Part shown: in pieces, positions 1-7,400 of the stretch
How the letters are laid out: each line of letters begins with the position of its first letter
Numbering within the stretch: the first letter of the stretch is position 1
From: Candidatus Poribacteria bacterium
GTDB taxonomy: Bacteria > Poribacteria > DTPJ01
DNA length: 8,667 nt
Reading direction: 5' to 3'
Assembly (NCBI GenBank): GCA_011334435.1
Contig: DTPJ01000293.1
Coordinates: 1-8,667, forward strand
Translations under genes and position numbers: made by a program
The notes under the pieces: model-generated
What the model was told of the DNA's origin: nothing
The model's database searches: none
Seen by the model: only the letters and a program-made list of their open reading frames with translations

Positions 1-567
1 CTTATTTAATGCTAAATTGAGACTAACTGCTAATATTAATTTATCGCCAAAGACTTGTGGAGAACACGCAAATCCCCACTCGGGATACTGAGCGCCGAAA
101 TCATCTACGATATGTCTTGACCATATAACTTTGCCTGTATCAGCATTTAAACAAAAAAGATGTCCTTCTCTGCTTAAGATATAGACCGAATTTCCATCAA
201 TAATTGGTGTAGAAGCAGGACCAGGGTATCCACCACCATCAGCGACACATGGATAAGAATATTTCCATATTACAGAACCATTGTTCGCATCAAGACAATA
301 AACTGTATCAGTTTTATCAATATTGCCAACCGTATATATACGATTTTTGCTTACAGAAACAGACGAATAACCTATTCCAACGGAAATTTTCCAAAGCACC
401 GTAGGACCACCATCAGCCCATTTTGTTGACCAGCCCTTCTCTTGTGATATTCCGTCACGATTAGGACCTCGCCATTGATACCAATCTTCCGCAAAACTTA
501 ATTTAGCCCATATAAATATTAAACCCAATATTAAACTTATGAATGTTATCTTACTAATTAATTTCAT
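1..567 (-). CDS. BamB-like PQQ-repeat beta-propeller secreted protein (N-terminal part)
   Basis: This frame is open from the ATG at 567 to the window edge and gives the first 189 residues; the C-terminus lies outside. Residues 1-26 form a signal peptide (KLISK start, hydrophobic core, probable cleavage after SFA), so the product is exported. The mature protein opens with DWYQWRGPNRDG, a motif common at the N-terminus of exported PQQ-binding-like propeller proteins. Two PQQ/BamB-type blade motifs follow at about 87-103 (VYCLDANNGSVIWKY) and 135-151 (LFCLNADTGKVIWSR). The start is supported by an AAAGGAG ribosome site at 577-583, 9 bases upstream and inside the end of phoU; the ATG lies 6 bases after the phoU stop, so translation is probably coupled. 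The family includes the outer-membrane assembly scaffold BamB and many proteins of unknown role. I infer only an extracytoplasmic propeller, not PQQ binding or enzyme activity. Confidence 0.8.
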   Translation of the reverse strand, partial: MKLISKITFISLILGLIFIWAKLSFAEDWYQWRGPNRDGISQEKGWSTKWADGGPTVLWKISVGIGYSSVSVSKNRIYTVGNIDKTDTVYCLDANNGSVIWKYSYPCVADGGGYPGPASTPIIDGNSVYILSREGHLFCLNADTGKVIWSRHIVDDFGAQYPEWGFACSPQVFGDKLILAVSLNLALNK

Positions 568-573
568 TGCAAG

Positions 574-1248
574 CTACTCCTTTATTCTGTCTGATCCTTC
601 CTCTGCATAGTGTTTTACAACTTTTCCTTGCACCATAAATATTATATCTTCTGATATATTTGTAGAAAGATCAGCTATTCGTTCTAAATTGCTTGATATT
701 CTGATTAACTGAAAAGCACGTTCAATTGTGGTAGGAGAGGAACTCATAAACATAATTAGTTCTCTGAGAATCTGATCCCTCAAATTATCAACGCCACTAT
801 CTCTCATACAAACATCATAAGCTAATTCCACATCTTCATTTATAAAGGCATTAATGCTATCTTTTAACATCCTTACTGATATTTGAGACATTCTTGGTAT
901 ATCAATCAAAGGCTTAAGCACAGGTCTTTCTATCAAGAAAGCACTGCTTTCAGCGATATTTACCGCGTGATCAGCTATTCTTTCTAAATCATTATTAATC
1001 CTTAAAACCATCAAAATAGTTCTAAGGTCTCTAGCTTTTGGCTGAAATTGTGCGATAGTAGCGAGACACATTTCGTCAATTTCTAACTCAAACTTATTTG
1101 ATCTGACCTCATCTTTTTCTATTACTTCGTTAAGAGGCTGTAATTCTCGCTCAAGTAATCCTTGAAGTGCTTTATCAATCATATTTTCTACAAGACCGGC
1201 GTATTCAATTAGATTTCTTTTAATATTTGTAATTTTTTCTTCCAGCAT
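574..1248 (-). CDS. phoU: Phosphate transport/signalling regulator PhoU
   Basis: Codes for 224 residues, close to the usual PhoU length of 215-240. The all-helical protein shows the two PhoU repeats, each with its ExxxD metal-cluster motif: NNDLERIADHAVNIAE at residues 85-100 (E89, D93) and SSNLERIADLSTNISED at 186-201 (E189, D193). In studied bacteria PhoU is a cytoplasmic peripheral protein. It links the Pst transporter to the PhoR histidine kinase, keeps the Pho regulon off when phosphate is plentiful and restrains Pst uptake. It is the fourth gene of the pst operon. The ATG at 1248 is 13 bases after the pstB stop and has an AGAGGA ribosome site overlapping that stop. No PhoR or PhoB partner is visible in the window, so the signalling route here is inferred from the family. 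Confidence 0.96.
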   Translation of the reverse strand: MLEEKITNIKRNLIEYAGLVENMIDKALQGLLERELQPLNEVIEKDEVRSNKFELEIDEMCLATIAQFQPKARDLRTILMVLRINNDLERIADHAVNIAESSAFLIERPVLKPLIDIPRMSQISVRMLKDSINAFINEDVELAYDVCMRDSGVDNLRDQILRELIMFMSSSPTTIERAFQLIRISSNLERIADLSTNISEDIIFMVQGKVVKHYAEEGSDRIKE

Positions 1249-1261
1249 TTTAGTTTATCCT

Positions 1262-2020
1262 CTAACCAAATTTACCGCCAAGGTATTCTTCAGTCCTTTT
1301 GTCCTTCGGAACAGTAAACATTTTTTCGGTAGGTCCGAACTCAATTAACTCTCCAAGATACATAAAAGCGGTAAAATCAGAGATTCTGGCAGCTTGTGCA
1401 GTGTTATGAGTTACTATGATAATTGTAACATAATCTACTAACTCAGTAATTAATTCCTCAATACTTGCAGTTGATTTAGGGTCTAATGCTGAAGTAGGCT
1501 CATCAAGCAATATTATTTCAGGTCTCATAGCTAAAGCCCTTGCAAGACAAAGCCTTTGTTGTTGTCCACCAGAGAGAAAACTTCCCTTTCTATGGAGAAA
1601 ATCCTTCACTTCATCCCAAAGAGCTGCTTTTCTTAGCGATTCCTCAACTATCTTTTCTAATTCATTTTTAGCAATTTTTATTCCATTTAATTTATATCCC
1701 GCAATCACATTATCATAAATACTCATAGTAGGAAAGGGATTAGGTCTCTGAAATACCATACCTATTTTTCTTCTCACAATGATAGGATTAGTTGCATAAA
1801 TATCTTCATCAAGCAGATAAATTTTGCCAGAAACGGTTGCGCCGAGCGTTAATTCGTGCATACGATTTATGCACCTTATAAGGGTAGTTTTTCCGCAACC
1901 AGATGGACCCATAATTGCAGTCGCCTTGTTTTTTGGAATAGACAAGTTGACGTTTTTTAAGACACAATTGTCGCCAAAATAGGCATAAAAATTTTCAATT
2001 CTTAAAACTGGACTTTCCAT
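1262..2020 (-). CDS. pstB: Phosphate ABC transporter ATP-binding protein PstB
   Basis: This is the ATPase subunit of the PstSCAB importer, acting on the cytoplasmic face of the inner membrane as a dimer. From the ATG at 2020 it has 252 residues (E. coli PstB has 257). Visible motifs are Walker A GPSGCGKTT (38-46), Q-loop Q91 in VFQRPNPFP, signature LSGGQQQRL (149-157), Walker B IILLDEP with catalytic E174, D-loop SALD and switch H205. The C-terminus EEYLGGKFG is typical of PstB. The frame stays open upstream to an ATG at 2107, but those 29 extra residues lie entirely over the pstA coding sequence, are Cys/Phe-rich and match nothing in PstB, whereas MESPVLRIENF is a normal PstB beginning. With this start the gene overlaps pstA by 19 bases. 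The upstream ribosome site is weak, which suggests translational coupling. Confidence 0.96.
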   Translation of the reverse strand: MESPVLRIENFYAYFGDNCVLKNVNLSIPKNKATAIMGPSGCGKTTLIRCINRMHELTLGATVSGKIYLLDEDIYATNPIIVRRKIGMVFQRPNPFPTMSIYDNVIAGYKLNGIKIAKNELEKIVEESLRKAALWDEVKDFLHRKGSFLSGGQQQRLCLARALAMRPEIILLDEPTSALDPKSTASIEELITELVDYVTIIIVTHNTAQAARISDFTAFMYLGELIEFGPTEKMFTVPKDKRTEEYLGGKFG

Positions 2021-2853
2021 TTTCTTGCCACTATTTTTGCCAAAAGATTTAAGCCTAATACCAAAACAACTAAAACAAAAGATGTTCCCCAAGCAAGCGT
2101 AATCCATTCTTCATAAGGACTGGTCGCATAATTGAATATAACAAGTGGAAGAGATGCTATTGGTTTGAGTATATTCCAATTCATAAAATTACTACCAAAA
2201 GCAGTAAATAACAAAGGGGCGGTCTCTCCTGCGATTCTAGCGACGCTTAATAATATCCCTGTGCTTATTCCGCTTATGCCTGCGGGCAATATAACTTTAA
2301 GGATCGTCCTAAAATAAGGCACGCCCAAAGCCAAAGAAGCTTCTCTTAACGAGTTTGGGATCAATCTAATCGTTTCCTCAGTAGACCTTATTATAACAGG
2401 TAACATCATTATACCTAACGCTATACCTCCTGATAAGGCTGAGGGGCTTTTTAAAGGCATAACAACCCAAGCATAAACTATTATGCCGATAACGATTGAT
2501 GGAACTCCTTGAAGCACTTCAACACAAAGTCTAACAAAATAAGGAACTTTGCCCTGCTTATTTTCTGCAAGATATATCCCAGCAAATATCCCTATTGGAA
2601 CGGATATAATAGATGATATAACTATTAATATGATTGTCCCTATTATTGCGTTTAATACACCTCCGCCAGGCTCGCCTACTGGCTTTGGTAAGCTTGTTAT
2701 GAATTCCCAATTTATCGCAGAAATACCATTTTTAATGATAAAATATAAGATGACTATTAAAGGGATACCAGAGAGAACAGAAAATAACACGATAAACCCT
2801 TTGAAAATTATGTCTTTTGTGATTCTGAATCTGATATTTGACTGGTCTTTCAT
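2002..2853 (-). CDS. pstA: Phosphate ABC transporter permease PstA
   Basis: One of the two transmembrane subunits that form the phosphate channel with PstC. It has 283 residues and about six membrane helices, the first at about 17-40 and the last at about 252-273. The loop PVGEPGGGVLNAIIGT (58-73) and the segment LQGVPSIVIG (114-123) are characteristic of PstA. The cytoplasmic EAA coupling loop that docks on PstB is at about 169-196 (LREASLALGVPYFRTILKVI), followed by ARIAGETAPLLFTA (205-218). The ATG overlaps the pstC stop as ATGA (2850-2853), the classic coupled arrangement, which fixes the start. The 3' end overlaps the start of pstB. Length and motifs are intact and there is no sign of a frameshift. 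Confidence 0.96.
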   Translation of the reverse strand: MKDQSNIRFRITKDIIFKGFIVLFSVLSGIPLIVILYFIIKNGISAINWEFITSLPKPVGEPGGGVLNAIIGTIILIVISSIISVPIGIFAGIYLAENKQGKVPYFVRLCVEVLQGVPSIVIGIIVYAWVVMPLKSPSALSGGIALGIMMLPVIIRSTEETIRLIPNSLREASLALGVPYFRTILKVILPAGISGISTGILLSVARIAGETAPLLFTAFGSNFMNWNILKPIASLPLVIFNYATSPYEEWITLAWGTSFVLVVLVLGLNLLAKIVARKWKVQF

Positions 2854-3761
2854 ACTTCTACGCTTAATCTTTTTATAATATATCTGCCTATTATATTAAC
2901 GATAGTAGTAATAACGAATAATAGGAGTCCAACACCAACAAGACTTGATAGATGAATACTTCCCGGAGATGCCTCCATAAACTCATTAGCTATTACACTA
3001 GCCATAGTGTTTGACGGACTAAATATATCCTTTGGAATAGCGTTTTTATTGCCTATAACCATTGTGACAGCCATCGTCTCACCTAATGCCCTGCCAAGAG
3101 ATAGGAGAACGCCTGCAAAGATACCAGAACGTGCATAAGGCAAAATAACTTCTTTTATAACTTCATATCTTGTTGCACCAAGTGAATAAGCTGCCTCTTT
3201 CAATTCAGAAGGGACAAGTTGAATGACTTCCCTGCCAAGAGAAGCGGAATATGGTATTATCATAATGGATAAGACGATTGATGCAGTAAAAATGCCAACA
3301 CCTAACGGCGTAACACCTATCTTCATCTCCAAAGCCCTAACAGCAGGCACTAATATAAAAATACTGCAAAATCCATATATAACCGATGGAATACCTGCTA
3401 AAAGCTCAGTAACGCTTTTCAATACTGACGATAAAATGCCCTCTTTGAAATATTCACCGAGAAAAATTGAGATTGAAAAAGAGAATGGGATTGAAATAAT
3501 AAGCGCGATAAATGATGTTATTAAAGTTCCTATGATGAATGGTAATGAACCGAATTCACTAAGTACAGGATCCCACTTACTACCATATAAAAAACTTAAT
3601 CCAAAAGATCGGATAGCAGGCAACGATCTGATCAATAAAGTTAAAAATATAGCGAATAACAAAAATAGCATTGAAACGCCTGAAAGATAAAGTATTTTCC
3701 GAAATATTGACTCAGATATATGTGTCTTATCCACTTTTTTTTCTGTTTTGTCTGTGATCAT
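2850..3761 (-). CDS. pstC: Phosphate ABC transporter permease PstC
   Basis: Partner of PstA in the inner-membrane phosphate channel. It has 303 residues: a charged cytoplasmic N-terminus (1-20), a first helix at about 24-45, the periplasmic motif SKWDPV then FGSLPFIIGTL (61-80), ELLAGIPSVIYGF (119-131), the EAA loop LKEAAYSLGATRYEVIKEVI (187-206) and GRALGETMAVTMVIGN (223-238); all are typical of PstC. It is the first gene of the operon. The ATG has a GGTGAG ribosome site with 8 bases of spacing. The usual order is pstS-pstC-pstA-pstB-phoU, but no pstS precedes this gene: the next gene upstream is a divergent flgM. The phosphate-binding protein must therefore be encoded elsewhere or replaced by another one. 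Confidence 0.95.
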   Translation of the reverse strand: MITDKTEKKVDKTHISESIFRKILYLSGVSMLFLLFAIFLTLLIRSLPAIRSFGLSFLYGSKWDPVLSEFGSLPFIIGTLITSFIALIISIPFSFSISIFLGEYFKEGILSSVLKSVTELLAGIPSVIYGFCSIFILVPAVRALEMKIGVTPLGVGIFTASIVLSIMIIPYSASLGREVIQLVPSELKEAAYSLGATRYEVIKEVILPYARSGIFAGVLLSLGRALGETMAVTMVIGNKNAIPKDIFSPSNTMASVIANEFMEASPGSIHLSSLVGVGLLLFVITTIVNIIGRYIIKRLSVEV

Positions 3762-3837
3762 CTAAAAGTCTCACCAAATATCAATTTATATCATTACCAT
3801 TGCGAAAGTAGGAATCCATTATATTTTATATTATTAT

Positions 3838-3885
3838 TTGGAAAAGGGCAAGCATTTTTGCTATAATATTGTCAGTTATTATAAT
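3838..3885 (+). promoter_or_regulatory. Candidate sigma-70-type promoters toward flgM
   Basis: Two overlapping vegetative-type motifs face flgM: TTGGAA (3838-3843), 18 bases, TATAAT (3862-3867); and TTGCTA (3858-3863), 16 bases, TATAAT (3880-3885). The second -10 lies in the palindrome ATTATAAT (3878-3885), which is also the proposed pst -10 on the other strand, so divergent RNA polymerases could compete. A transcript from here would carry a leader of about 280-300 bases before flgM. Sequence match only. Confidence 0.3.
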
Positions 3886-3920
3886 GGAAAAATGTTAATT
3901 TTATATTAAGAAAATGTATG
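3878..3920 (-). promoter_or_regulatory. Candidate pst operon promoter with PhoP-box-like repeats
   Basis: Read on the minus strand there is CATACA (3920-3915), 5 bases, TTAATA (3909-3904), 5 bases, TTAACA (3898-3893), then a TATAAT -10 hexamer (3883-3878). The last two hexamers fit the Bacillus PhoP consensus TT(A/T/C)A(C/T)A exactly with its 11-base period; CATACA fits at 4 of 6. If TATAAT is the -10, the repeats sit at about -22 to -49, where PhoP activates transcription. Transcription would begin near 3871, giving a leader of about 110 bases. The region is AT-rich, so chance matches are likely. A second minus-strand TATAAT at 3823-3818 is an alternative. Confidence 0.35.
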
Positions 3921-3994
3921 TTTTTCTATAATTAACTATTGATAAACAAGAAATGCGACATTTGAAAGTTTATGAACATTTATATGTTGCTTTT

Positions 3995-4003
3995 TTATCC
4001 ACA
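3995..4003 (+). promoter_or_regulatory. Perfect DnaA-box 9-mer
   Basis: TTATCCACA matches the strongest form of the DnaA box exactly. A near match, TTATCCACT, is at 3727-3735 inside pstC. A single box without dnaA, dnaN or a box cluster does not make an origin. It may be chance or a site where DnaA affects transcription. Confidence 0.3.
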
Positions 4004-4037
4004 AAAGTAAATAAAAAATACCGATCATTGAGGGGCT

Positions 4038-4087
4038 AAAATCTCTTTTCCAGTCTGAAAAAGAACGAGTTTAAGGGAAAAGATTTT
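4038..4087 (+). other. Bulged inverted repeat (hairpin) between flgM promoter candidates
   Basis: The left arm 4038-4051 (AAAATCTCTTTTCC) pairs with the right arm 4076-4087 (GGAAAAGATTTT): 8 contiguous pairs, a 2-base bulge (4042-4043), then 4 A-T pairs, around a 24-base loop. On the plus strand the right arm runs into a T-rich stretch (4084-4088, then ATTTAT), so it could weakly terminate or attenuate RNA from the promoter candidates near 3838-3885 before the sigma-28 promoter. The large loop and low G+C make it a weak terminator at best. Confidence 0.25.
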
Positions 4088-4093
4088 TATTTA

Positions 4094-4120
4094 TAAACTT
4101 GGCATAAATCCTGCTAATAA
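4094..4120 (+). promoter_or_regulatory. Candidate sigma-28 (FliA/SigD) promoter of flgM
   Basis: TAAACTTG (4094-4101), exactly 11 bases, then GCTAATAA (4113-4120). The sigma-28 consensus is TAAAGTTT-N11-GCCGATAA; each half matches at 6 of 8 positions, including the key TAAA, the leading GC and the final ATAA, with the exact spacer. Transcription would start near 4127, about 47 bases before the flgM ATG. A sigma-28 promoter in front of flgM, the gene for the sigma-28 inhibitor, is the expected feedback arrangement, so context and sequence agree. Confidence 0.55.
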
Positions 4121-4173
4121 AAAATTGATAGAAAAATTTTTCGGGGTTTTAGTTTTATGTATGGTGATATATA

Positions 4174-4407
4174 ATGTGCAAAAAGAATAGAAACAAAATG
4201 AATCTATATAATTCTGAAGAGATAAGCAAATTAAATAAAATTGTCAAAGAATTGCCAGACATACGACAAGATAAGATTGATGAAATAAAAAGAAAAATTG
4301 AATCTGGAGAATATAAAATTGATGGCAAGGAGATAGCAAAAAAAATGTTTGAGATACATCAGGACATTAAAAAAATGTCACAATTTGACAAAAATAGAAA
4401 CAAATAA
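4174..4407 (+). CDS. flgM: FlgM-family anti-sigma-28 factor
   Basis: Codes for 77 residues. Residues 31-60 (RQDKIDEIKRKIESGEYKID and the following GKEIAKKMFE) match the C-terminal sigma-28-binding region of FlgM: an R-x-x-K-I helix, the SGxYxxD turn and the IAxKM/L helix. FlgM binds and inhibits sigma-28 (FliA/SigD) in the cytoplasm and, in studied bacteria, is exported through the flagellar secretion channel once the hook-basal body is complete. The protein is somewhat shorter than typical FlgM (about 90-100 residues), mainly in the disordered N-terminal half, and has a 17-residue lysine-rich tail after the core. The ATG at 4174 has a GGTGAT ribosome-site-like sequence at 4163-4168. The next ATG, at 4198 (M9), has none but would also leave the domain whole. 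No other flagellar gene is in the window. Identification rests on the motif alone. Confidence 0.75.
   Translation: MCKKNRNKMNLYNSEEISKLNKIVKELPDIRQDKIDEIKRKIESGEYKIDGKEIAKKMFEIHQDIKKMSQFDKNRNK
4186..4197 (+). repeat. 12-base direct repeat, copy 1
   Basis: AATAGAAACAAA lies near the 5' end of flgM and recurs identically at 4393-4404 near its 3' end. The two copies are 207 bases apart and in the same reading frame, so both ends of the protein carry KNRNK (residues 4-8 and 73-77). The A-rich composition makes coincidence quite possible. Confidence 0.5.
4393..4404 (+). repeat. 12-base direct repeat, copy 2
   Basis: Second identical copy of AATAGAAACAAA, running to the last sense codon of flgM and encoding its C-terminal KNRNK together with the base before it. 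See copy 1 at 4186-4197. Confidence 0.5.
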
Positions 4408-4419
4408 ACCAAAATTTCT

Positions 4420-7400
4420 CTATCTGATAACTGCTATCTCTCCTGCTTTACGACCCTTCTTAAAATCGGCGGAATAGATATATATTCCGCTTGAAACTTT
4501 CTCCCCTGAATCGTTGTCAAGATACCATTCTGCCTTATTTTGCTCCGTTTTAATTGTATTGACTAAGCGACCATTTAAATCAAAAATTCTTATCGTTGTG
4601 CCAGAAGGCAGATAAAGGAATTGAACCTTCTCTGAACGTCCAAAGATAACAGGATTTGGAAAAACTTTCATTTGGTCTAAATCAAGATATTTATCTTGCT
4701 TGGAAATAGGTATAATAAAACTGATAGAGTTTTTCTCAATGTTGATCGGATTACCATCTCTGTCAACTATATTATAGGCGTAAAGAGTATATTCACCAGC
4801 AGGCAATTTTGGCATATTAAGAATAACCCTCTTATCATCACGATCCAAAATAGCTGAAATAGGATTTACAAATGATATCCCAGTTTTGATATAAAAATGA
4901 TTGATCTCATTTGTCGGTAAAATGATCGGCTCGCTGAAAGTTACATATAACATTGATGGATGCCTGTATTCCGCCGAAATTATAAATGGTGTTGGATTTA
5001 ATGATATGCTCACTTTTGCTGAAAATAGACTTTCCTTGCCCTCTTTGTTTACAGATGTGACAGCATACCAATATTTGATGTTTGGAGTAAGACCTTTGTC
5101 TTGATAGATCAATTTTTCAATGTCAATCTTTTCATCATAAATTGATGAATTAATAGTTGATATAAGTTTAAGATCATTTTCATCTGTCCCCCGATATATC
5201 TTATATGCAATTGAATCAGATGAGCCATACCAGATTAATTTTATATCATTTTCATTAGAAACTACCGCCTTTAATTTCCAAGGAGGGCGAATTGACATCT
5301 CTATATCAAAATTGAACGCCATCAATTCATCGTCAACATTGAAAAATAGCTCTTTTATACCATCTTTATTGACGTCATCAATCAAAATTTTATTAGTATA
5401 GCTTGTAGTGTGATACCAAATATAAGGCATTTGCCTGTTAGACAGCTTAATTATATAAGCAGAATCGCCGACAATGGCTAATAGTTCATCTATACCATCA
5501 TTGTCTATATCTCCAGCGGATAACCCGCAACCGTCTTTTGTGCCTACAATTTGGACAGAATAAATTTCTTGATATTGTGAAGAGTAATCAAATATGGAAT
5601 AGACATAGATTTTATTTACGCTATGCGAAGATTCGGCTAATTCACCAGCAACAGCGAATTCATCGTCCCCATCGCCATCAAAATCGCCTTTAATCAGAGA
5701 TTTTATTGTTATGCCATTTATGTTTCCAGTCCAAACAATCTGATAATTGTCATCGTCAAAGCATTTATAGATAATCAGATCGCCATCTGAATCGCCAAAG
5801 GCTATTTCTTTTCCATTATCATCATCAAAGTCACCGATAGCAAAACTTATCGTGTTGATATTATCACCTTCGGTTATATTTTTCAGTCTGGCAACTCTAA
5901 TATATGTATCGTTTCCCCTATTTTCAAATATGTCTATTGATTTATTTTTTATATTTGATGATATGATTTCCTTTCTGCCATCTAAATCCAGATCGTCAAT
6001 CTGCCCACCCCATAAATTTTCGCCTTCCCATATCTTTTTTGTCGGATATTCTCCTTTTGATGGGCTTTCAAGCAAGAATGTCTGATCTTTTCTGTTGCCC
6101 AAAATTTCAAGTAGTCCGTCTCCGTCTGTATCTCCTACATCTCTTGGATAGTATTCATAAGGGCTTTTAAAAACCTCAGAATATAAGCCTGATCCAGTTT
6201 TTTCATATATTTTGACATAGGAATAATCCCAACTTGGTTTTTCCATACCTACGATTTCGCTTATCCCATTTCCATTGAAATCAGCAGTGGCAATAGGATA
6301 TATCGCAGGAATAGCGGTTTTTGATTTAGTAAGCCCGCTTGTTGGGATATAAATTGATGGAATATCAATAGATGAAAATCCATCATCAAAAGTATCTGTC
6401 ACAAGCCCAGCTGTGTTGATCACTTTGATATAATATCTAAAATTTGACAGTGAATATGCTTTGAAATTATCTGTTAAATCCAATTCGTGTTTTTTACTAA
6501 TGGAAGGGAGATAGAATGCCTTCAAATCAATATCTGAGTAATAGATTATGACACTTGTCATATCATCGGTTTTTATTGATAAAATCGTTCTTACCTCATC
6601 ATTTATAAGCCTTATATTATATTTATGTTCCAAAATTTTAGGCGGTGTATGATCAACAGTTATCGTTATTCTATCTTCGGCGATGATGCCATTCTGAGCA
6701 AACGATCTCAGACGTAGGTTATAAGAACCTTCCTTAAATTCAGAAACGTCCCATTGCGCGAGGACATCATCATAAATTGGCTCAAATCCGATCTTTATCC
6801 TATACCATTTGGACGAATTCTCCGCCAAGCTATAATCCAATTCATATCTTTTAAAGTCAATTCCTCCTGCGTAGCCGATAATATCTATCAATTTATCTGC
6901 ACCATTTCCATTTTGTGGTGATGATATGTAGGCATTAATGCTTGATGTAATCAATAGTGCTTTATATGCGTTTATCCTGCCGATGCGATCAAACTTTGAT
7001 TCACCGATATAGTCTGCGGATTGGCGAAGTATTTGGACGATCTCTTGATTGGTAAGCCCCTTTCGTTTTGAAAGCATCAATGCGATCACTCCCGAGACAA
7101 TAGGAGTAGCCATTGACGTCCCGCTCCAATCGCTATATGAGTTATTTGGAACTGTCCCAAAAATCCTTTCACCAGGGGCGAGAATATCAATACCTATACC
7201 ATAGTTTGAAAAGCTCGCTTTCTTATCAGCTTTATTCGTTGCCCCAACAGATATAACATGATTAAATTTTGCAGGATATATGATTTTCTGTTCGTTATCG
7301 TTTCCTGCGGCGCCGACTAATATACAACCGTTTTTATAAGCGTATTCAGTGACATCTCTGATAATAAATGACATATCATCATCGCCCCAACTCATGTTGA

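Larger units (their letters stand above)
3762..4173. other. Divergent AT-rich intergenic region between pstC and flgM
   Basis: This 412-base non-coding stretch separates the start of pstC (minus) from the start of flgM (plus). It is clearly richer in A+T than the flanking genes. I see no tRNA, riboswitch or convincing gene in it. Its contents, described separately, are a candidate pst promoter with PhoP-box-like repeats, plus-strand vegetative promoter motifs, a perfect DnaA box, a bulged hairpin and a sigma-28 promoter. The longest ATG frame I found (3953-4039, 28 codons) has no ribosome site. Confidence 0.85.

Noticed and set aside
2021..2107. Longer pstB reading frame beginning at ATG 2107
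   Set aside because: The extra 29 residues lie wholly over pstA coding sequence and do not resemble PstB; the ATG at 2020 gives a standard PstB N-terminus and length.
3846..3861. Sigma-54-like GG...GC motif on the plus strand (GGGCAAGCATTTTTGC)
   Set aside because: The gap between GG and GC is 11 or 12 bases rather than the required 10, so it is not a credible -24/-12 promoter.
4002..4027. Second sigma-28-like match ending in ACCGATCA
   Set aside because: The -35 half (CAAAAGTA) and the spacer fit poorly; the match at 4094-4120 is better and closer to flgM.
3953..4039. 28-codon plus-strand frame (MRHLKVYEHLY...)
   Set aside because: No ribosome site, no recognisable motif, and such short frames are expected by chance in intergenic DNA.
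4120..4142. A-T-only inverted repeats (AAAAATT/AATTTTT and the palindrome GAAAAATTTTTC) in the flgM leader
   Set aside because: Pure A-T arms are thermodynamically weak and expected in this composition; no G+C stem to support a terminator or riboswitch.
3762..4173. Possible replication origin (AT-rich region with a DnaA box)
   Set aside because: Only one perfect box, no box cluster, and no dnaA, dnaN or gidA-type neighbours.
4157..4174. Five-codon leader frame (ATG TAT GGT GAT ATA TAA) overlapping the flgM ATG as TAATG
   Set aside because: It has no ribosome site of its own and is too short to tell from chance.
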